Below, in pieces: positions 9,169 to 19,573 of a stretch of 64,000 bases of DNA. A model generated the notes under the pieces. It saw nothing but the letters and a program-made list of their open reading frames with translations. It was not told the DNA's origin and made no database searches. How positions within the stretch are numbered: position 1 is the first letter of the stretch; each line of letters begins with the position of its first letter. This stretch comes from Hexactinellida sp. DTS-2022 (lineage: Eukaryota; Porifera; Hexactinellida), in contig JAPNXP010000012.1 of assembly GCA_028753945.1 (NCBI GenBank), positions 3,963,501 to 4,027,500 of the forward strand. Reading direction: 5' to 3'. A program made the translations under genes and the position numbers.

Positions 9169-11286
9169 ATGCAATCGGATTATCTTACACTACTTTCGAA
9201 AAGTGATTCGCTAAATGCTTTCCCTTTGACAGATGACAACTTATCCTCTGAATCTGATGGAGAAACTGAGAACTTTGTCCCCACAACACTAGACTACGCA
9301 GCCACAGCGAGCAGACTGCCGGCCAATGCGCTTAGTCAGCTGGAGAAGTGTTTATTCCCGGAATTGACTTCTAGTAGAATCACCGCAGTGGAAATATTCT
9401 TGTTCATACGCAATCACATACTCTATCTCTGGCATAACGAGTCAAGAACTGAGCTCACTTTTGAGAAGTCTATTTCTCGTCTACACCCTCCCTACAACAA
9501 ATACCGTTCACTCGCGAAAAACATATTTGAATATCTCCGCCGTTATTCTTACATTAATTTTGGTATATTTTCTTTACTTAAGCCGATTATCAAATGCGGT
9601 ATAAAGGTTATTGTACTGGGTGCTGGGATATCCGGCCTGTGCGCCGCCAGACAGCTCGAGTATTTCGGGTTTGATGTTCTCCTCTTGGAACCTAGGGACA
9701 GAGTGGGAGGGAGAATCCGAACGTTTAGAGTTAACAATTTAGTCGGAGACTTGGGTGCTATGGTTGTTACTGGTTTAGGAGGTAATCCTATTGCTGTGTT
9801 CGACCAACAACTCAACCTAGATTTGTCAAAAATAAAGCAACGTTGCCCGCTGTATAACAGTAGAGGAGGAATGATACCTCGAGATAAAGACAAGATCGTA
9901 GAAACTGAATTCAATCAGTTGTTGGAAGCAGCTTCTGAGTTGTCACACCAAATGAATTTTAATTCTTTTCAAAATGAAAACTTATCTCTCGGCAATACCC
10001 TCGACCAGGTGCTACACCTGCAAAAAATTAAAACAAAACGAGCTTTTGTTCAGCATCAAAGAACAGTCATACAACTGCAAGAATCAATTAAAAATATTCT
10101 CAAAGATTTATTCAAGATTGAAGATTTTATTAGGAAGAAAAGTGAACTTTTATTGAATGTTAAGGAGATCAAACATGAGAGCTCTCGATTTGATGAAATA
10201 CCAACAAACCAAGAACCTGCAATCCAGCTGGAGATTAGCCTAAATGATCTCTTTTCTGAGTACGACTCACTTAAAGTTAATCTAGCCACACAGGAATCTC
10301 AGCTGCACTTGTTGAGAGAGAATAAAATTAACGAGGTGTACCTATCCGTATCCGACATGCAAATACTAGAGTGGCATATCGCTAACTTAGAATTCGCGAA
10401 TGCCACTATAATTGGAAATTTGTCCTTACAACACTGGGATCAAGACGATGATTTTGAATTCACAGGTTCTCACTTATCTCTTCAAACTGGTTACTCCACA
10501 CTCCCAGATGCTATTTCTAAAGGACTGAACATCCACCACTCAGTAGCAGCGAGAAATGTTCGTTACGATACAGAGCGAATACAAATTTCAGCAGAAAATG
10601 TTTACACTCACACAATACTGTCTTATGAGTGTGATATTGTAGTATCTACTATCCCATTGGGAGTATTGAAACATCCAGAATGTATTGCATTCCAACCTCC
10701 TCTGCCCGTTGCCAAGCAGCAATCAATTGCCAACATGGGCTTTGGAATACTCAATAAGCTAGTGCTGTGCTTCAAAGAGCGTTTCTGGAACCCTGACATT
10801 CATCACTTTGGTTACGTGAACCCGAGGTCTCGTGGCGAGATGTTTCTCTTCTGGAATGTGATGAAGACCCCTGTGCTCCTGGCCCTGATAGCGGGAGAGG
10901 CGGCGATTGAGAACGAAAAACTCGAAGACAAGGCAGTCCTTAGCAAGGCAATGTCTGTTTTGCACAGAATATTCGGAAAAGAGTCTGTACCCGAACCTTT
11001 CGAGTGGTGTGTCTCTCACTGGGGAAATGACCCGTTCTCATTCGGCTCCTATTCCTACGTTTCTCCCAAGTCTTCTGGTATTGACTACGACCAGTTAGCC
11101 ATGCCGGTTCTAACGCCCGAGCAAGAGCGCACTTCTTGTTCCGACAATCCGAATGAAAGTATTCAGTTGCCTCGATTGTTCTTCGCAGGGGAACACACAA
11201 TGAGGAATTATCCGGCTACGGTCCATGGGGCTATTCTCAGTGGGTTCAGAGAGGCCGGGAGAATAGCAGATCTATATCTCACTTGA
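9169..11286 (+). CDS. KDM1A: Lysine-specific histone demethylase 1A (LSD1)
   Basis: FAD-dependent amine oxidase that removes methyl groups from mono- and dimethylated histone H3 Lys4 in nuclear CoREST-type repressor complexes. The 705-residue frame has a SWIRM domain (about 40-130). The FAD-binding motif VLGAGISGLCAARQL is near residue 148, followed by LLEPRDRVGGRIRT. A long helical insertion at about 270-400 corresponds to the Tower that docks CoREST. The second half of the oxidase domain includes the conserved lysine K530 in GFGILNKLVLCF and the C-terminal FAD motif FFAGEHTMRNYPATVHGAI. It is a single exon; vertebrate orthologues have many introns and are about 850 residues because of a longer N-terminal tail. 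The SWIRM and Tower together separate it from other polyamine oxidases. Start at 9169 is the first in-frame ATG before the SWIRM domain; an upstream non-coding exon is possible. Confidence 0.95.
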   Translation: MQSDYLTLLSKSDSLNAFPLTDDNLSSESDGETENFVPTTLDYAATASRLPANALSQLEKCLFPELTSSRITAVEIFLFIRNHILYLWHNESRTELTFEKSISRLHPPYNKYRSLAKNIFEYLRRYSYINFGIFSLLKPIIKCGIKVIVLGAGISGLCAARQLEYFGFDVLLLEPRDRVGGRIRTFRVNNLVGDLGAMVVTGLGGNPIAVFDQQLNLDLSKIKQRCPLYNSRGGMIPRDKDKIVETEFNQLLEAASELSHQMNFNSFQNENLSLGNTLDQVLHLQKIKTKRAFVQHQRTVIQLQESIKNILKDLFKIEDFIRKKSELLLNVKEIKHESSRFDEIPTNQEPAIQLEISLNDLFSEYDSLKVNLATQESQLHLLRENKINEVYLSVSDMQILEWHIANLEFANATIIGNLSLQHWDQDDDFEFTGSHLSLQTGYSTLPDAISKGLNIHHSVAARNVRYDTERIQISAENVYTHTILSYECDIVVSTIPLGVLKHPECIAFQPPLPVAKQQSIANMGFGILNKLVLCFKERFWNPDIHHFGYVNPRSRGEMFLFWNVMKTPVLLALIAGEAAIENEKLEDKAVLSKAMSVLHRIFGKESVPEPFEWCVSHWGNDPFSFGSYSYVSPKSSGIDYDQLAMPVLTPEQERTSCSDNPNESIQLPRLFFAGEHTMRNYPATVHGAILSGFREAGRIADLYLT

Positions 11287-11455
11287 CCTGTACAAACTCC
11301 TAATGGTAAATTTGTATAATGAGGGTTTAATATCTAATAACGTCAATTCAATACTAATACTATATTTATGCGCTGTAATATATTATATATAGTAATTTAA
11401 CCTACTTATGTATTGTCAACTATAAACTAGATTGATTATCTACAGACTTAGTTCA

Positions 11456-14400
11456 ATGCATGCGTACAAGCCTCCTCGAGTTGATTCGAGTTTGTTTCCC
11501 GCTTCAGCCTCACTGCTGGAGGCAGGAGATCTCCCCTCTCCGAACCTAGAGATCCTCCCAGCCCGACCTGTTCTGCCCCCTAGCGACGCTCCTGACCTCT
11601 CCCAGTCCAGTGCAGAGGCCAGTCAGCTGCCTGCCTTCCCCACTCCCCTCCTCTCGACTCAGGAACTCACAGTGTGAGAACCCGTATACTATTGTCCTTA
11701 TCACAGTACTATTGATATTATGTTAACGCTATATAGGAATGATCTCCCTCCTGCCCTCCCTCTCGGACTCCCCGGGGTTAGCTCCGATGACAATCCCTAC
11801 CGACTCAAGAAGAGCCAGATAGGAGCTTACAAGCCTACAACAGCCACACCCTTCCAACCTCCAACTCCCTTCATGCCTGCAGGGGTGCAGTCTGCCCACA
11901 CAGCCCCCCTCCCCTCTGTCTATGAAGCTACGCAGCAGCAGATGCCCACTCCGTCTGGTAACAATGCTTATACTATTAAATGAATTTACAGCTGTAATAT
12001 CTTACTAATTATTATAAGAAAGCTACGCTATATCTTCCCTTATTCAGGCCTATACAACCCGCCTGTGAATCCTAATCTCACGCAGTACCCAGCCGCACAG
12101 ACGCAGATGCAGCAGCCAGTGTACACACCTGAGACTCTCAGACCTGTTTGGATGTTCGTACAATCATTTAGTTGTTCTTATACTAATTAATATATTAACC
12201 CACTACACAGTATTCTCCGAACGAAGTTATACAGAGCAGGGTTTGATACAGAAATTTTTCCTGGGGGGGAAACTTTCCTAGAAACAGACTGTTCCCTTGG
12301 ATAAAGGAGCAGCATATACATGTATAGGCCAAAATAAGACATTTCCTGGGATGGGGGCATCTTTCCTCTGGGGGGTGGGGGGGGGGGATCCCAGCCCCCC
12401 CCCCTCTGTATCACACCCTGGTGAGGCTTTCCTAAATAGCAATTATCTCAATTAGTAAGAGTAACTAGGGGCTTTTAGGTCCATGAGAATTATTCTCTTT
12501 AAACAGGTCTTTTGTAATGGTTAATTTTTGCATATTTGGAGTCGGTGAAATCCACGAATGTCTATCTATTTTATCATTGAAATATTTATTTATATTTTTA
12601 CATTGTTATTCACACGGAAATCTATTTAGTCCAGAAAAATGTCTGGATAAGTATTTTACAATTGATTAATTGGTGTGCCTTTGTCAAACCAAAAGTTGGG
12701 GGTCCACAGGAGATAAACAGCTTACACAACAATTGTGTCCCGTGCTTCTAATATGATGTGCAGTGAACTCCCGTTAGACTCCCGGGACCAATGTTTGTAA
12801 TTATGGTACAATTATTCATTGCAGGTTCAAGACAAAGGATGCCAAATACTGGTCTCCCTTCTCCAAGCACGACTCGGCGTCTCTAGAACAAGCTTTCCAG
12901 TGTCACCTCGCTAACGAGGATCCTAACTGCAGTTCTAAGCAATCCAGAGAGGGCATTAAGATTGCGGTAGAAGGCTCCAGGTATGTGAGCACCCTCTTGT
13001 CGCGTCCACAGTAATGAACTGATATGTAGATATGACGTCATGCTGTTTGAACGCACTCGCCACTCTGTGTTCTGGGCGGAAGAGGAGAGGGAGGTCCGGA
13101 GGGCCACGTGGTACTACAAGGGGGACCTGGACAGGGAGTACATTCCTTTCTCCGAGACGCACTCTGTCAGACTGGAAGAAGAGTTCCAAGTTGCAGTTAG
13201 GCAAAACCTCTGGCCCAGGAAGGTACTTGTACATACGTTATTTAGGCCTAGCTATGATATAGTGACTACTGTACAATTAATATTCACTACACTATTGTAC
13301 TCTGTTAATGTTATTATTCTAATATAGATAACGTTAGGCACTGAGGGCGTGGCCGTGCTCTCCAGTCCGTTCGCTATGGTGCAGTTTGTGACGGAGCTCG
13401 AGTACGCAGGTCCGTTTCCGGGCCTGCACGAGACGCAGGGGTACCCACGTGTGATCAGGAGGGGATATCCCGATTGGGATGATTTGGCAGAAGGAGACAT
13501 CGACACTGCCAGGCATCTAGTATTTGTTGTCCATGGTTAGTATCTGCTTTGTGCTGTAGTAGCCAGGTTTAATAAATAATTAAATAATCTGTGTAGGTAT
13601 CGGAGAGAGGTCTTACATGTTGGTGTCGATAGAGGAATGCGTCTCTGACATGCGAGAGGTGTCAAACTTCATTCTGGGGTGTCACACCGCGGGCCTGCAG
13701 GGCCTGGACGTGGGGAGAGTGGAGTTCCTCCCGATCGCCTGGCACTCCTGTCTCCGATCCGACTTCGACAACGTGGACCTCCGATTGGAGGCGATCTCCC
13801 TCACCAGCACCCCGAAGATCCGGCACTTCTCAAACTCGGCTCTCACAGACATCCTATTCTACACGAGTCCCCTCTACTGCCAGACGATAATAGACACCAC
13901 CACCTCCGAGATGAACCGGATACTCTCCCTCTACCGGGCCCGGAACCCGGCCTTCCGGGGCGGGGTCTCTCTCATCGGACACTCGCTAGGCAGCTGCATT
14001 CTCTTCGATATGCTGGCAAACCAATCAAAGTCTGTTAACAACTATGGTCGAAATCGTTTTTGCCTCTTGACGTTTATAATAATATGGAATTATCATAATT
14101 AAGATCTCAATCCATTCTACGGATCGACTGGTTACTAGTATCCTTGTTATGTTGATTAATGGGAACTATTATATTCTAGGGATATAGAAGCAGAACTAAC
14201 GAGCCCCGATGGTTTCAGCTCAGACCGCATGAACCCGTCCAGTGTGGAGGAGGTGCTGGGGTCCCTGGGACTGCTAGACATCTCCCACACGCTCTCCTCC
14301 CAGCAGATAGACCTGGAGAGTCTCAAGATGCTCGGCGAGGGGGACCTGAAGGAGCTGGGTCTCCCGATGGGCGCTCGCAAGAAGCTGGCTGCCTACATCA

Positions 14401-15196
14401 GCGAGTGGAAGAGCAGCAGTCACGCCAAGTCCGAGAAGAGGTTCCAGGACGGGTGCCCTCCCCCCCGCGAGATACAGGGGTACAACATCATAAAGGGGGT
14501 CTGTGGGACAGGCCAGATTTCAATCAGATATCCGAAGCTAGACTTTGAGCCTAATCACCTGTTCTGCATCGGGTCTCCAATCGGTCTGTTCCTGTCTGTC
14601 AGAGGCACGCAGAAACTGGGCTCCGACTTCAGCTTCCCCACCTGTGGGGGCTTCTATCATATTTTCCATCCCTACGACTACGTGGCCTATCGGATCGAGC
14701 CTCTGATCGACCCCGAGTTCCGAAGCGAGCCGGAGCTGCTGCCGCACTACCGCGGCGGCAAGAGGCTGCATCTGGAGCTGAAGGAGAACCTGGAGAGACT
14801 GGGCACCGGTCTGAAGCAGACCATTATGTACGGAGTGCAGAGCGCTGTCAGCTCCATTCAGGAATTTGCCAAGAGCCACACGACATCCGAAGGTAAGCGC
14901 CACACCTCGAATATACGTACTGTCTATTTAACTGTGTTGTTTTCTTAGGAACTTCTAAACTGATACCTCCCTCAATCGAAGCTATTAAATCAAGACAGTC
15001 CTCTTCCACTCCCGAGCCTCCCCATGAGTTCCAATCGAGTCTCAACCACGGACAGAGAGTGGACTACGTTCTACAAGTGAAAGGAATCGAAGCTATCAAT
15101 GACTACCTGTTCGCCCTGTCCAGTCACAGCTGCTACTGGCGATCTGAAGATACAGTGTTATTCTGTCTCACCAAAATATTCAGTTCTGACTATTAA
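11456..15196 (+). CDS. SEC23IP: SEC23-interacting protein / DDHD-type phospholipase A1
   Basis: Nine exons with in-frame GT-AG joins: 11456-11673, 11737-11957, 12048-12153, 12825-12980, 13030-13222, 13328-13535, 13597-14029, 14180-14892, 14949-15196. The total is 2496 nt, encoding 831 aa. The N-terminal 180 residues are Pro/Gln-rich, as in the Sec23-binding part of SEC23IP. A WWE-type domain follows ([17 protein letters not shown]). Next are a lipase region with the GHSLG nucleophile elbow (Ser about 497), a SAM domain (about 550-620) and a DDHD domain ending with [12 protein letters not shown]. The Pro-rich N-terminus and SAM domain favour SEC23IP over DDHD1; DDHD2 lacks the Pro-rich part. 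The protein acts at ER exit sites with the COPII coat. The first exon may not be the true start, because an acceptor-like TCTACAG precedes it. Intron 3 carries a MITE. Confidence 0.92.
12237..12420. mobile_element. hAT-like MITE in SEC23IP intron 3
   Basis: CAGGGTTTGATACAG at the left end is matched by CTGTATCACACCCTG at the right end; the interior is G/C-homopolymer rich. No clean 8-bp duplication is visible, so the exact ends or class are less certain than for its relatives. Confidence 0.65.
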
Positions 15197-16047
15197 CCAA
15201 CTGAATGCTGCTGTTGTATTATATTTAGTAGTAGGAAAATTGTATCAATGTCTTCCAATTCAACTTATTCCAGTAACTCATTGTCGTTAAATATCAGTAA
15301 ACAACAAGAACCTGCACCTGAAAGTATCAATCGTTGAAACGAGTATTATTAAAAGTTAACTTTGCGAGAGAAGCTAGCGAGCTATCGAGGAACGAAGAAG
15401 CACAAAATTGTGTCAAATTACATATGTAGAAGTATATCACTCGAGTAGAGTGGTATACATATTTATTCATGTTCTATAGTCTGGTCGAGTGGTCGTTGAA
15501 GGTCAAAAATGGAATACCTAGAACAAAGCGTATCATTAGGGGCGCATTTCTTCGTAGAATAATATATCCAAATCCGTTTTTGGGAAAAATGTTTTAAACG
15601 GGTGGCAGCCTCTGCTTGTCCATAGTAATCGCCGACATTCCAAGGAACTAACTTTATTTAGAATCCTAGCAACACACATTTAAGAAATTGAGCAAATACA
15701 TAGACCTCAAGTTTTGAGCTATTACGTAATTACTGCTAATTTGCCCACTGTGAGTTTTTCCAAAAGGCGTTTAGTAGGAATCAAGTGATTAGTGATTACA
15801 TATTTAGTATTGTTAACAACTTAACATGCCAATATGAATATGAGGAATATAAGCTGTTGAAGTCGTAAGTCCGCCCTAGCCGAGAGCTCGGCCGGAAAAT
15901 TTTTTAAACCATCGGGCTTGCTGACCCTGGTTTTTGAGTTAGAGATTTATAGACCTTAAACTAGTACTTTAAAAAAATTGTTATTTCTTGGTCGGTTAAC
16001 AGGCAACAAGCATGGTTATTTCGAGAAACATACTTTACTGTCTAGTG
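15197..16047. other. Unannotated intergenic stretch
   Basis: Downstream of SEC23IP. I see no open frame with recognisable similarity, no tRNA-like sequence and no long repeat. Confidence 0.5.
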
Positions 16048-16325
16048 CAGTGGTTCTTAACCTTTTTTATGTCATTTCCCCTTTTGGCCTGTTCACTCTA
16101 TCCGATTTCCCCCTTCATTTGTAGTATAATGAATAAAGTAGCCTTGAAATTACAAATTATTAGCTGTCTGGCGATAACTGCTTCTTGGCCACCAGTGGAT
16201 CAATGTAGGAGGTATTATTTTATTATGGTTTTATTATTCTTATTAATTTTGTCTAAATTGATTTCCCCCCTATATTCCCGAAATTTCCCCCCAGGGTGAA
16301 ATTTCCCCCAGGTTAAGAACTACTG
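16048..16325. mobile_element. hAT-like MITE (278 bp) with perfect 8-bp target duplication
   Basis: Ends CAGTGGTTCTTAACCT and AGGTTAAGAACTACTG. The octamer GTCTAGTG flanks it at 16040-16047 and 16326-16333. The interior is rich in ATTTCCCC motifs. The open frame at 16012-16299 is formed by this element and is not a gene. Confidence 0.92.
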
Positions 16326-16433
16326 GTCTAGTGGATAGACGCAGGCCATAAGCTTGTGTGCTTCGGGCCGTTGCGACTTCTAATAAGCTGTTGTTGTCAA
16401 GCAAAATTAATTAAAATATGATATACCCATGAT

Positions 16434-16596
16434 CAGGGTGGGCGGTTGGGGCGGCCTGGGCCGCCCCACTTTTTCTGTGATTTTTTTGGTACTCAGAAAT
16501 TTCGCGGGCGTGTTTTTTTACTCTGCAATCCTCACAATTATCATCATAATACAAGGCCGCCCCACCTCTCACGAGCTTCCGCCGGCCCTGCCCCTG
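16434..16596. mobile_element. GC-rich inverted-repeat MITE
   Basis: Begins CAGGGTGGGCGG and ends GGCCCTGCCCCTG, with further internal complementarity (GGGGCGGCC and GGCCGCCCC). hAT-like termini, but the flanking duplication is imperfect (ATACCCATGA versus ATACCAATGA). Confidence 0.65.
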
Positions 16597-16945
16597 ATAC
16601 CAATGACGAAAGTGAAATTTTGAAGTAATTGATATTGAATATCTCGTATTATAATATAGAATTATAATAATTCACTTGACTTGCTTTTCTTACAAAACAT
16701 TATTGGAATAGAATATTGAAAGTTTACAAGTCTTAACAGTTTCGATAAAATAGAAGATAAACTAAACATATAATTCACTGTTATGAAATATTCAATTTTT
16801 TATATAATTACAGGTGTGAATCTATTCTAAAAGTTTCTAGCTCATATTGTGACAACAGATGGAAAACTATTCGGTTTTTAGTTTTATCGAAATTCATATA
16901 ATAAGATATGTATGCCTTTTTGTTATCCGTCTCGCTACAAGGTAC

Positions 16946-17124
16946 CAGGGCAGGATTTACCCTTGAGTGGCCTGAAGGCTGAACCACACAAGTGGCCCGA
17001 ACATGAACGACATTGGTCGGTAGTGGTCCTGTAGTGGCCCATTGGTCCTGTAGTGTCCTGTAGATTGGTCCTGTAGTGGCCCGAAGGCTATAGCCTACTT
17101 AGCCTAATGGTAAATCCGGCCCTG
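16946..17124. mobile_element. hAT-like MITE (179 bp) inserted in the NUDT7 coding region
   Basis: Starts CAGGGCAGGATTTACC and ends GGTAAATCCGGCCCTG. The octamer CAAGGTAC is duplicated at 16938-16945 and 17125-17132. It contains internal repeats of GGTCCTGTAGTGG. The minus-strand NUDT7 frame reads into its right end and stops there. Confidence 0.93.
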
Positions 17125-17822
17125 CAAGGTACCCAATTAAAGTATTCTAAAGGAGAAAGAACGTTGTGTCCAATACAAGATACGAATAAAGCCAGAGAGC
17201 CTGTCAATCCCCATATCTTATGTGAAGTTCTAGTTTCTGGGCAGAAGTAGTTATACGTCAAAATAAGGTGTTTATGAACTCCTCTGTCAGACCCAACCTC
17301 TATATAATGCGTTTCTAAATGGTCAGTAGATAGAAAGAATTCCAGAGGGCAATAGAAGTAGTTAACTACTTCCGTATCAGAGATCTTCGGCTTGAAATTC
17401 TCATCTGTTACTACACCTACTATAACACTGACACAGTGAGGAGTGGCAGGCATATTACCGATGGAGCCTATAACTTGAACCGAGGTGGACGGTAGTCCTA
17501 TCTCCTCCTCGGCCTCTCTCAGGGCTGTGTGAATAGCACTAGAGTCACTGTGCTCTCGTCTCCCGCCTGGAAAACAAACCTGGCCTTTGTGCGAGGAAAC
17601 AGTTAGAGATCTTGTTGTCAGTATCACACACACTCTACCATTCATCTCTATTAACGGGATGAGAATAGAAGATAAGTCCACAAAAGTAATAAATGATACA
17701 TGTATGTCCACGTGTGTTATCTCCTTCAAGGCTGAAGGCCAGTGTCCCCACGGGCCTTTAGCTATATAGTTCTGAAAGTTTGACTTAATTTGTGAAAGGT
17801 TCAACTTAATTCCTTCTGCCAT
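17088..17822 (-). CDS. NUDT7: Peroxisomal coenzyme A diphosphatase (Nudix type 7), C-terminus supplied by a MITE
   Basis: Nudix hydrolase that cleaves CoA and acyl-CoA to 3',5'-ADP and phosphopantetheine derivatives. The CoA-type signature SHKGQVCFPGG (77-87) precedes a Nudix box whose REAEEEIGL lies at 102-110. The protein is 244 aa, close to the family length, and is a single exon from ATG at 17822. Residues 234-244 and the stop codon are encoded by the hAT MITE at 16946-17124, giving a C-terminal SRL. Removing the MITE and one copy of its duplication leaves the frame open through 16811, extending to 275 aa and ending in SHL. Both SRL and SHL fit the peroxisomal PTS1 consensus. NUDT7 proteins of other animals are peroxisomal, so targeting may have survived the insertion. 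Whether the shortened protein is functional is not known. Confidence 0.88.
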   Translation of the reverse strand: MAEGIKLNLSQIKSNFQNYIAKGPWGHWPSALKEITHVDIHVSFITFVDLSSILIPLIEMNGRVCVILTTRSLTVSSHKGQVCFPGGRREHSDSSAIHTALREAEEEIGLPSTSVQVIGSIGNMPATPHCVSVIVGVVTDENFKPKISDTEVVNYFYCPLEFFLSTDHLETHYIEVGSDRGVHKHLILTYNYFCPETRTSHKIWGLTGSLALFVSCIGHNVLSPLEYFNWVPCRAGFTIRLSRL

Positions 17823-18284
17823 ACATATATATCACTAAAGAACGTATAAATTTATTAAGAAGTACAAGTGTTAATTTTCCTAGCTTATACGAAGGAAGGA
17901 AAACAATTGAATATTCTACCAAAGAAACAGAATATATTGTTCAGGAATGAGAAGTATCTTAACAGATAATTTTAAGAACATTTTCTAGATTTGTCATTCT
18001 TAAGCAACGCATCATTATTATATTATCACCCTTTTGAGAGGAAACTAGGACCGTCTTAATCCTAAAGTTCAATTGTATTTCCTAAATACTACCGCAAAAA
18101 AAATATTAATTAAGAAATAAAGTAGAAAAGTAAAATAAGTTCGAAAAGAATAAATAAGAAGTCACCCATCTGTCATGTTAGTTCTAAAGAAGCGACAGAA
18201 GTAAGGTTTGTAACAAGAGAGGGGAAAATATTCCACCGATCTGCTAATTTACTCCTGAAGAGACACATGAAACTAGATCTGTTT
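17823..18284. other. Unannotated spacer upstream of NUDT7
   Basis: AT-rich, with no recognisable gene. It should contain the NUDT7 promoter; no specific site can be identified. Confidence 0.4.
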
Positions 18285-18745
18285 GTAGAGTGAAACCAGA
18301 CATACAGGAACAGGTATAGGAACTAATGTTGTTGGTACAGTTATGTTCACAGTTGTTTGGTAGTAGAACACTCATCTGTATCCTCACAAAAGTGAGGTGG
18401 TTGTAGAAGTGAAACCAGACATACAGGAACAGGTATAGGAACTAATGTTGTTGGTACAATTATGTTCACAGTTGTTTGGTAGTAGAACACTCATCTGTAT
18501 CCTCACAAAAGTGAGGTGGTTTAGAGTGAAACCGGGAAGACAGGAACAGGTATAGGAACCAACTGTGTTGGTACAGTTATTTCACAGTTGCTGAAAGAAC
18601 ATTCACCTACCTCTTCGCAGTTATTAGTTTCATTTAATGTGTATCCCTCTTTACAGTCACAGTACGCACTATCTGCTGTATTAACAAGTTGTAAGATCGC
18701 GAGTAGCGCGGACGAGCAGCTTGTTATATATGATAATGCATGCAA
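18285..18745 (-). pseudogene. Decayed tandem EGF-like repeats with signal-peptide-like start
   Basis: Three tandem units of about 118 bp (roughly 18290-18408, 18409-18526 and 18527-18640) each encode on the minus strand a Cys pattern of calcium-binding-type EGF modules: CEHNCTNNISSYTCSCMSGF in two copies and CTNTVGSYTCSCLPGF in the third. The reading frame is broken in every unit. In the first two, the DTDECST start and the CEHNC part are in different frames; in the third, one base is missing between NCE and CTN. The leading frame at 18745 has a hydrophobic stretch (SALLAILQLVNTADSAYC) like a signal peptide. The first two units are nearly identical, pointing to recent duplication after decay began. 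Unrecognised splice sites could rescue part of it, but none is evident. Confidence 0.65.
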
Positions 18746-19218
18746 TCTTCAAAAGACTTGCGTAATTTGGTATGTTAAATTAATACTACATATACCTACT
18801 TGTGTTACTTGTAATTTATATTTGAAGGAACCTTCTAACGAATATTATTATCACTAGGGATCCAAGAGCATTTCAAAAGACCACCTTTCTTGTTGATCGA
18901 TTCCATTCGAGAAATCATGTATGCAATGTATGCAATCCACTCTATTCAATGAAACACATTACTGATAACAAGATAATTTGGGTTTATTCTTAAGTATGTG
19001 AGCAACTGTTTTCTACCTTGAGAAGGATATCGACACAAATTTCGTACATGCGAATAGAGAATGTTTTCTATACTACTCGTTACTTTTTGTCAACCATGAA
19101 TCAGATACACCAAAGGTTTTAAAGATCTTTCGGCTATTACTACAAAAATACTAATACGTATTACTAAATTCTGTTTTTCCTATTACGTACTACAAAAATA
19201 TTAATACACGTATTACTA

Positions 19219-19573
19219 AATTGTGTTTTTCCTACACTTGAAACAGCTGAAGTTGCTGATCTTGCCTCTTCTATCTTCATATCCTACACATGATTTGTGA
19301 TAACACTGTTGACAATTCATGCATTGTATTCCATATTTGAAGACGTATTCAGGTAGACGACATACAATCAGTGGGATAGTAATATCCCAAGTTTTTTAGG
19401 TTTAACACTTGTTTTTTTCGGTATACTGGGGAATTTAGTAAAAATTTTACTTCGAAACCGTTCTTGAGATGTTCCCTCATTCTGTCCTGTCTCCACCTTA
19501 TGTTTTTGGGTTTGTTCCTAGTGCCAACGCGACGCATACCGCAGCTGCAAATAGACCACAGCTGATCTGCCAT
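19219..19573 (-). pseudogene. Cys/His-rich zinc-finger (PHD-like) fragment
   Basis: The frame at 19573-19349 contains CSCGMRR and a basic stretch. After a frame change, the sequence down to 19219 encodes CMNCQQCYHKSCVGYED and FSCFKC, a CxxC, HxxxC and CxxC arrangement like the second half of a PHD finger. No complete domain and no gene context. It may be the remains of a transposon-encoded protein. Confidence 0.4.

Noticed and set aside
9549-11200. Minus-strand and shifted frames within KDM1A
   Set aside because: Shadows of the coding strand; the plus-strand frame carries all conserved motifs.
15855-16395. Possible larger inverted repeat around the 16048 MITE (GAAGTCGTAAGTCC versus GCGACTTCTAATAAG)
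   Set aside because: Similarity too short and imperfect to support a second element.
17133-17822. NUDT8 instead of NUDT7
   Set aside because: NUDT8 is mitochondrial with a presequence; here there is no presequence and both current and inferred ancestral C-termini fit PTS1, favouring NUDT7, though this is not proof.
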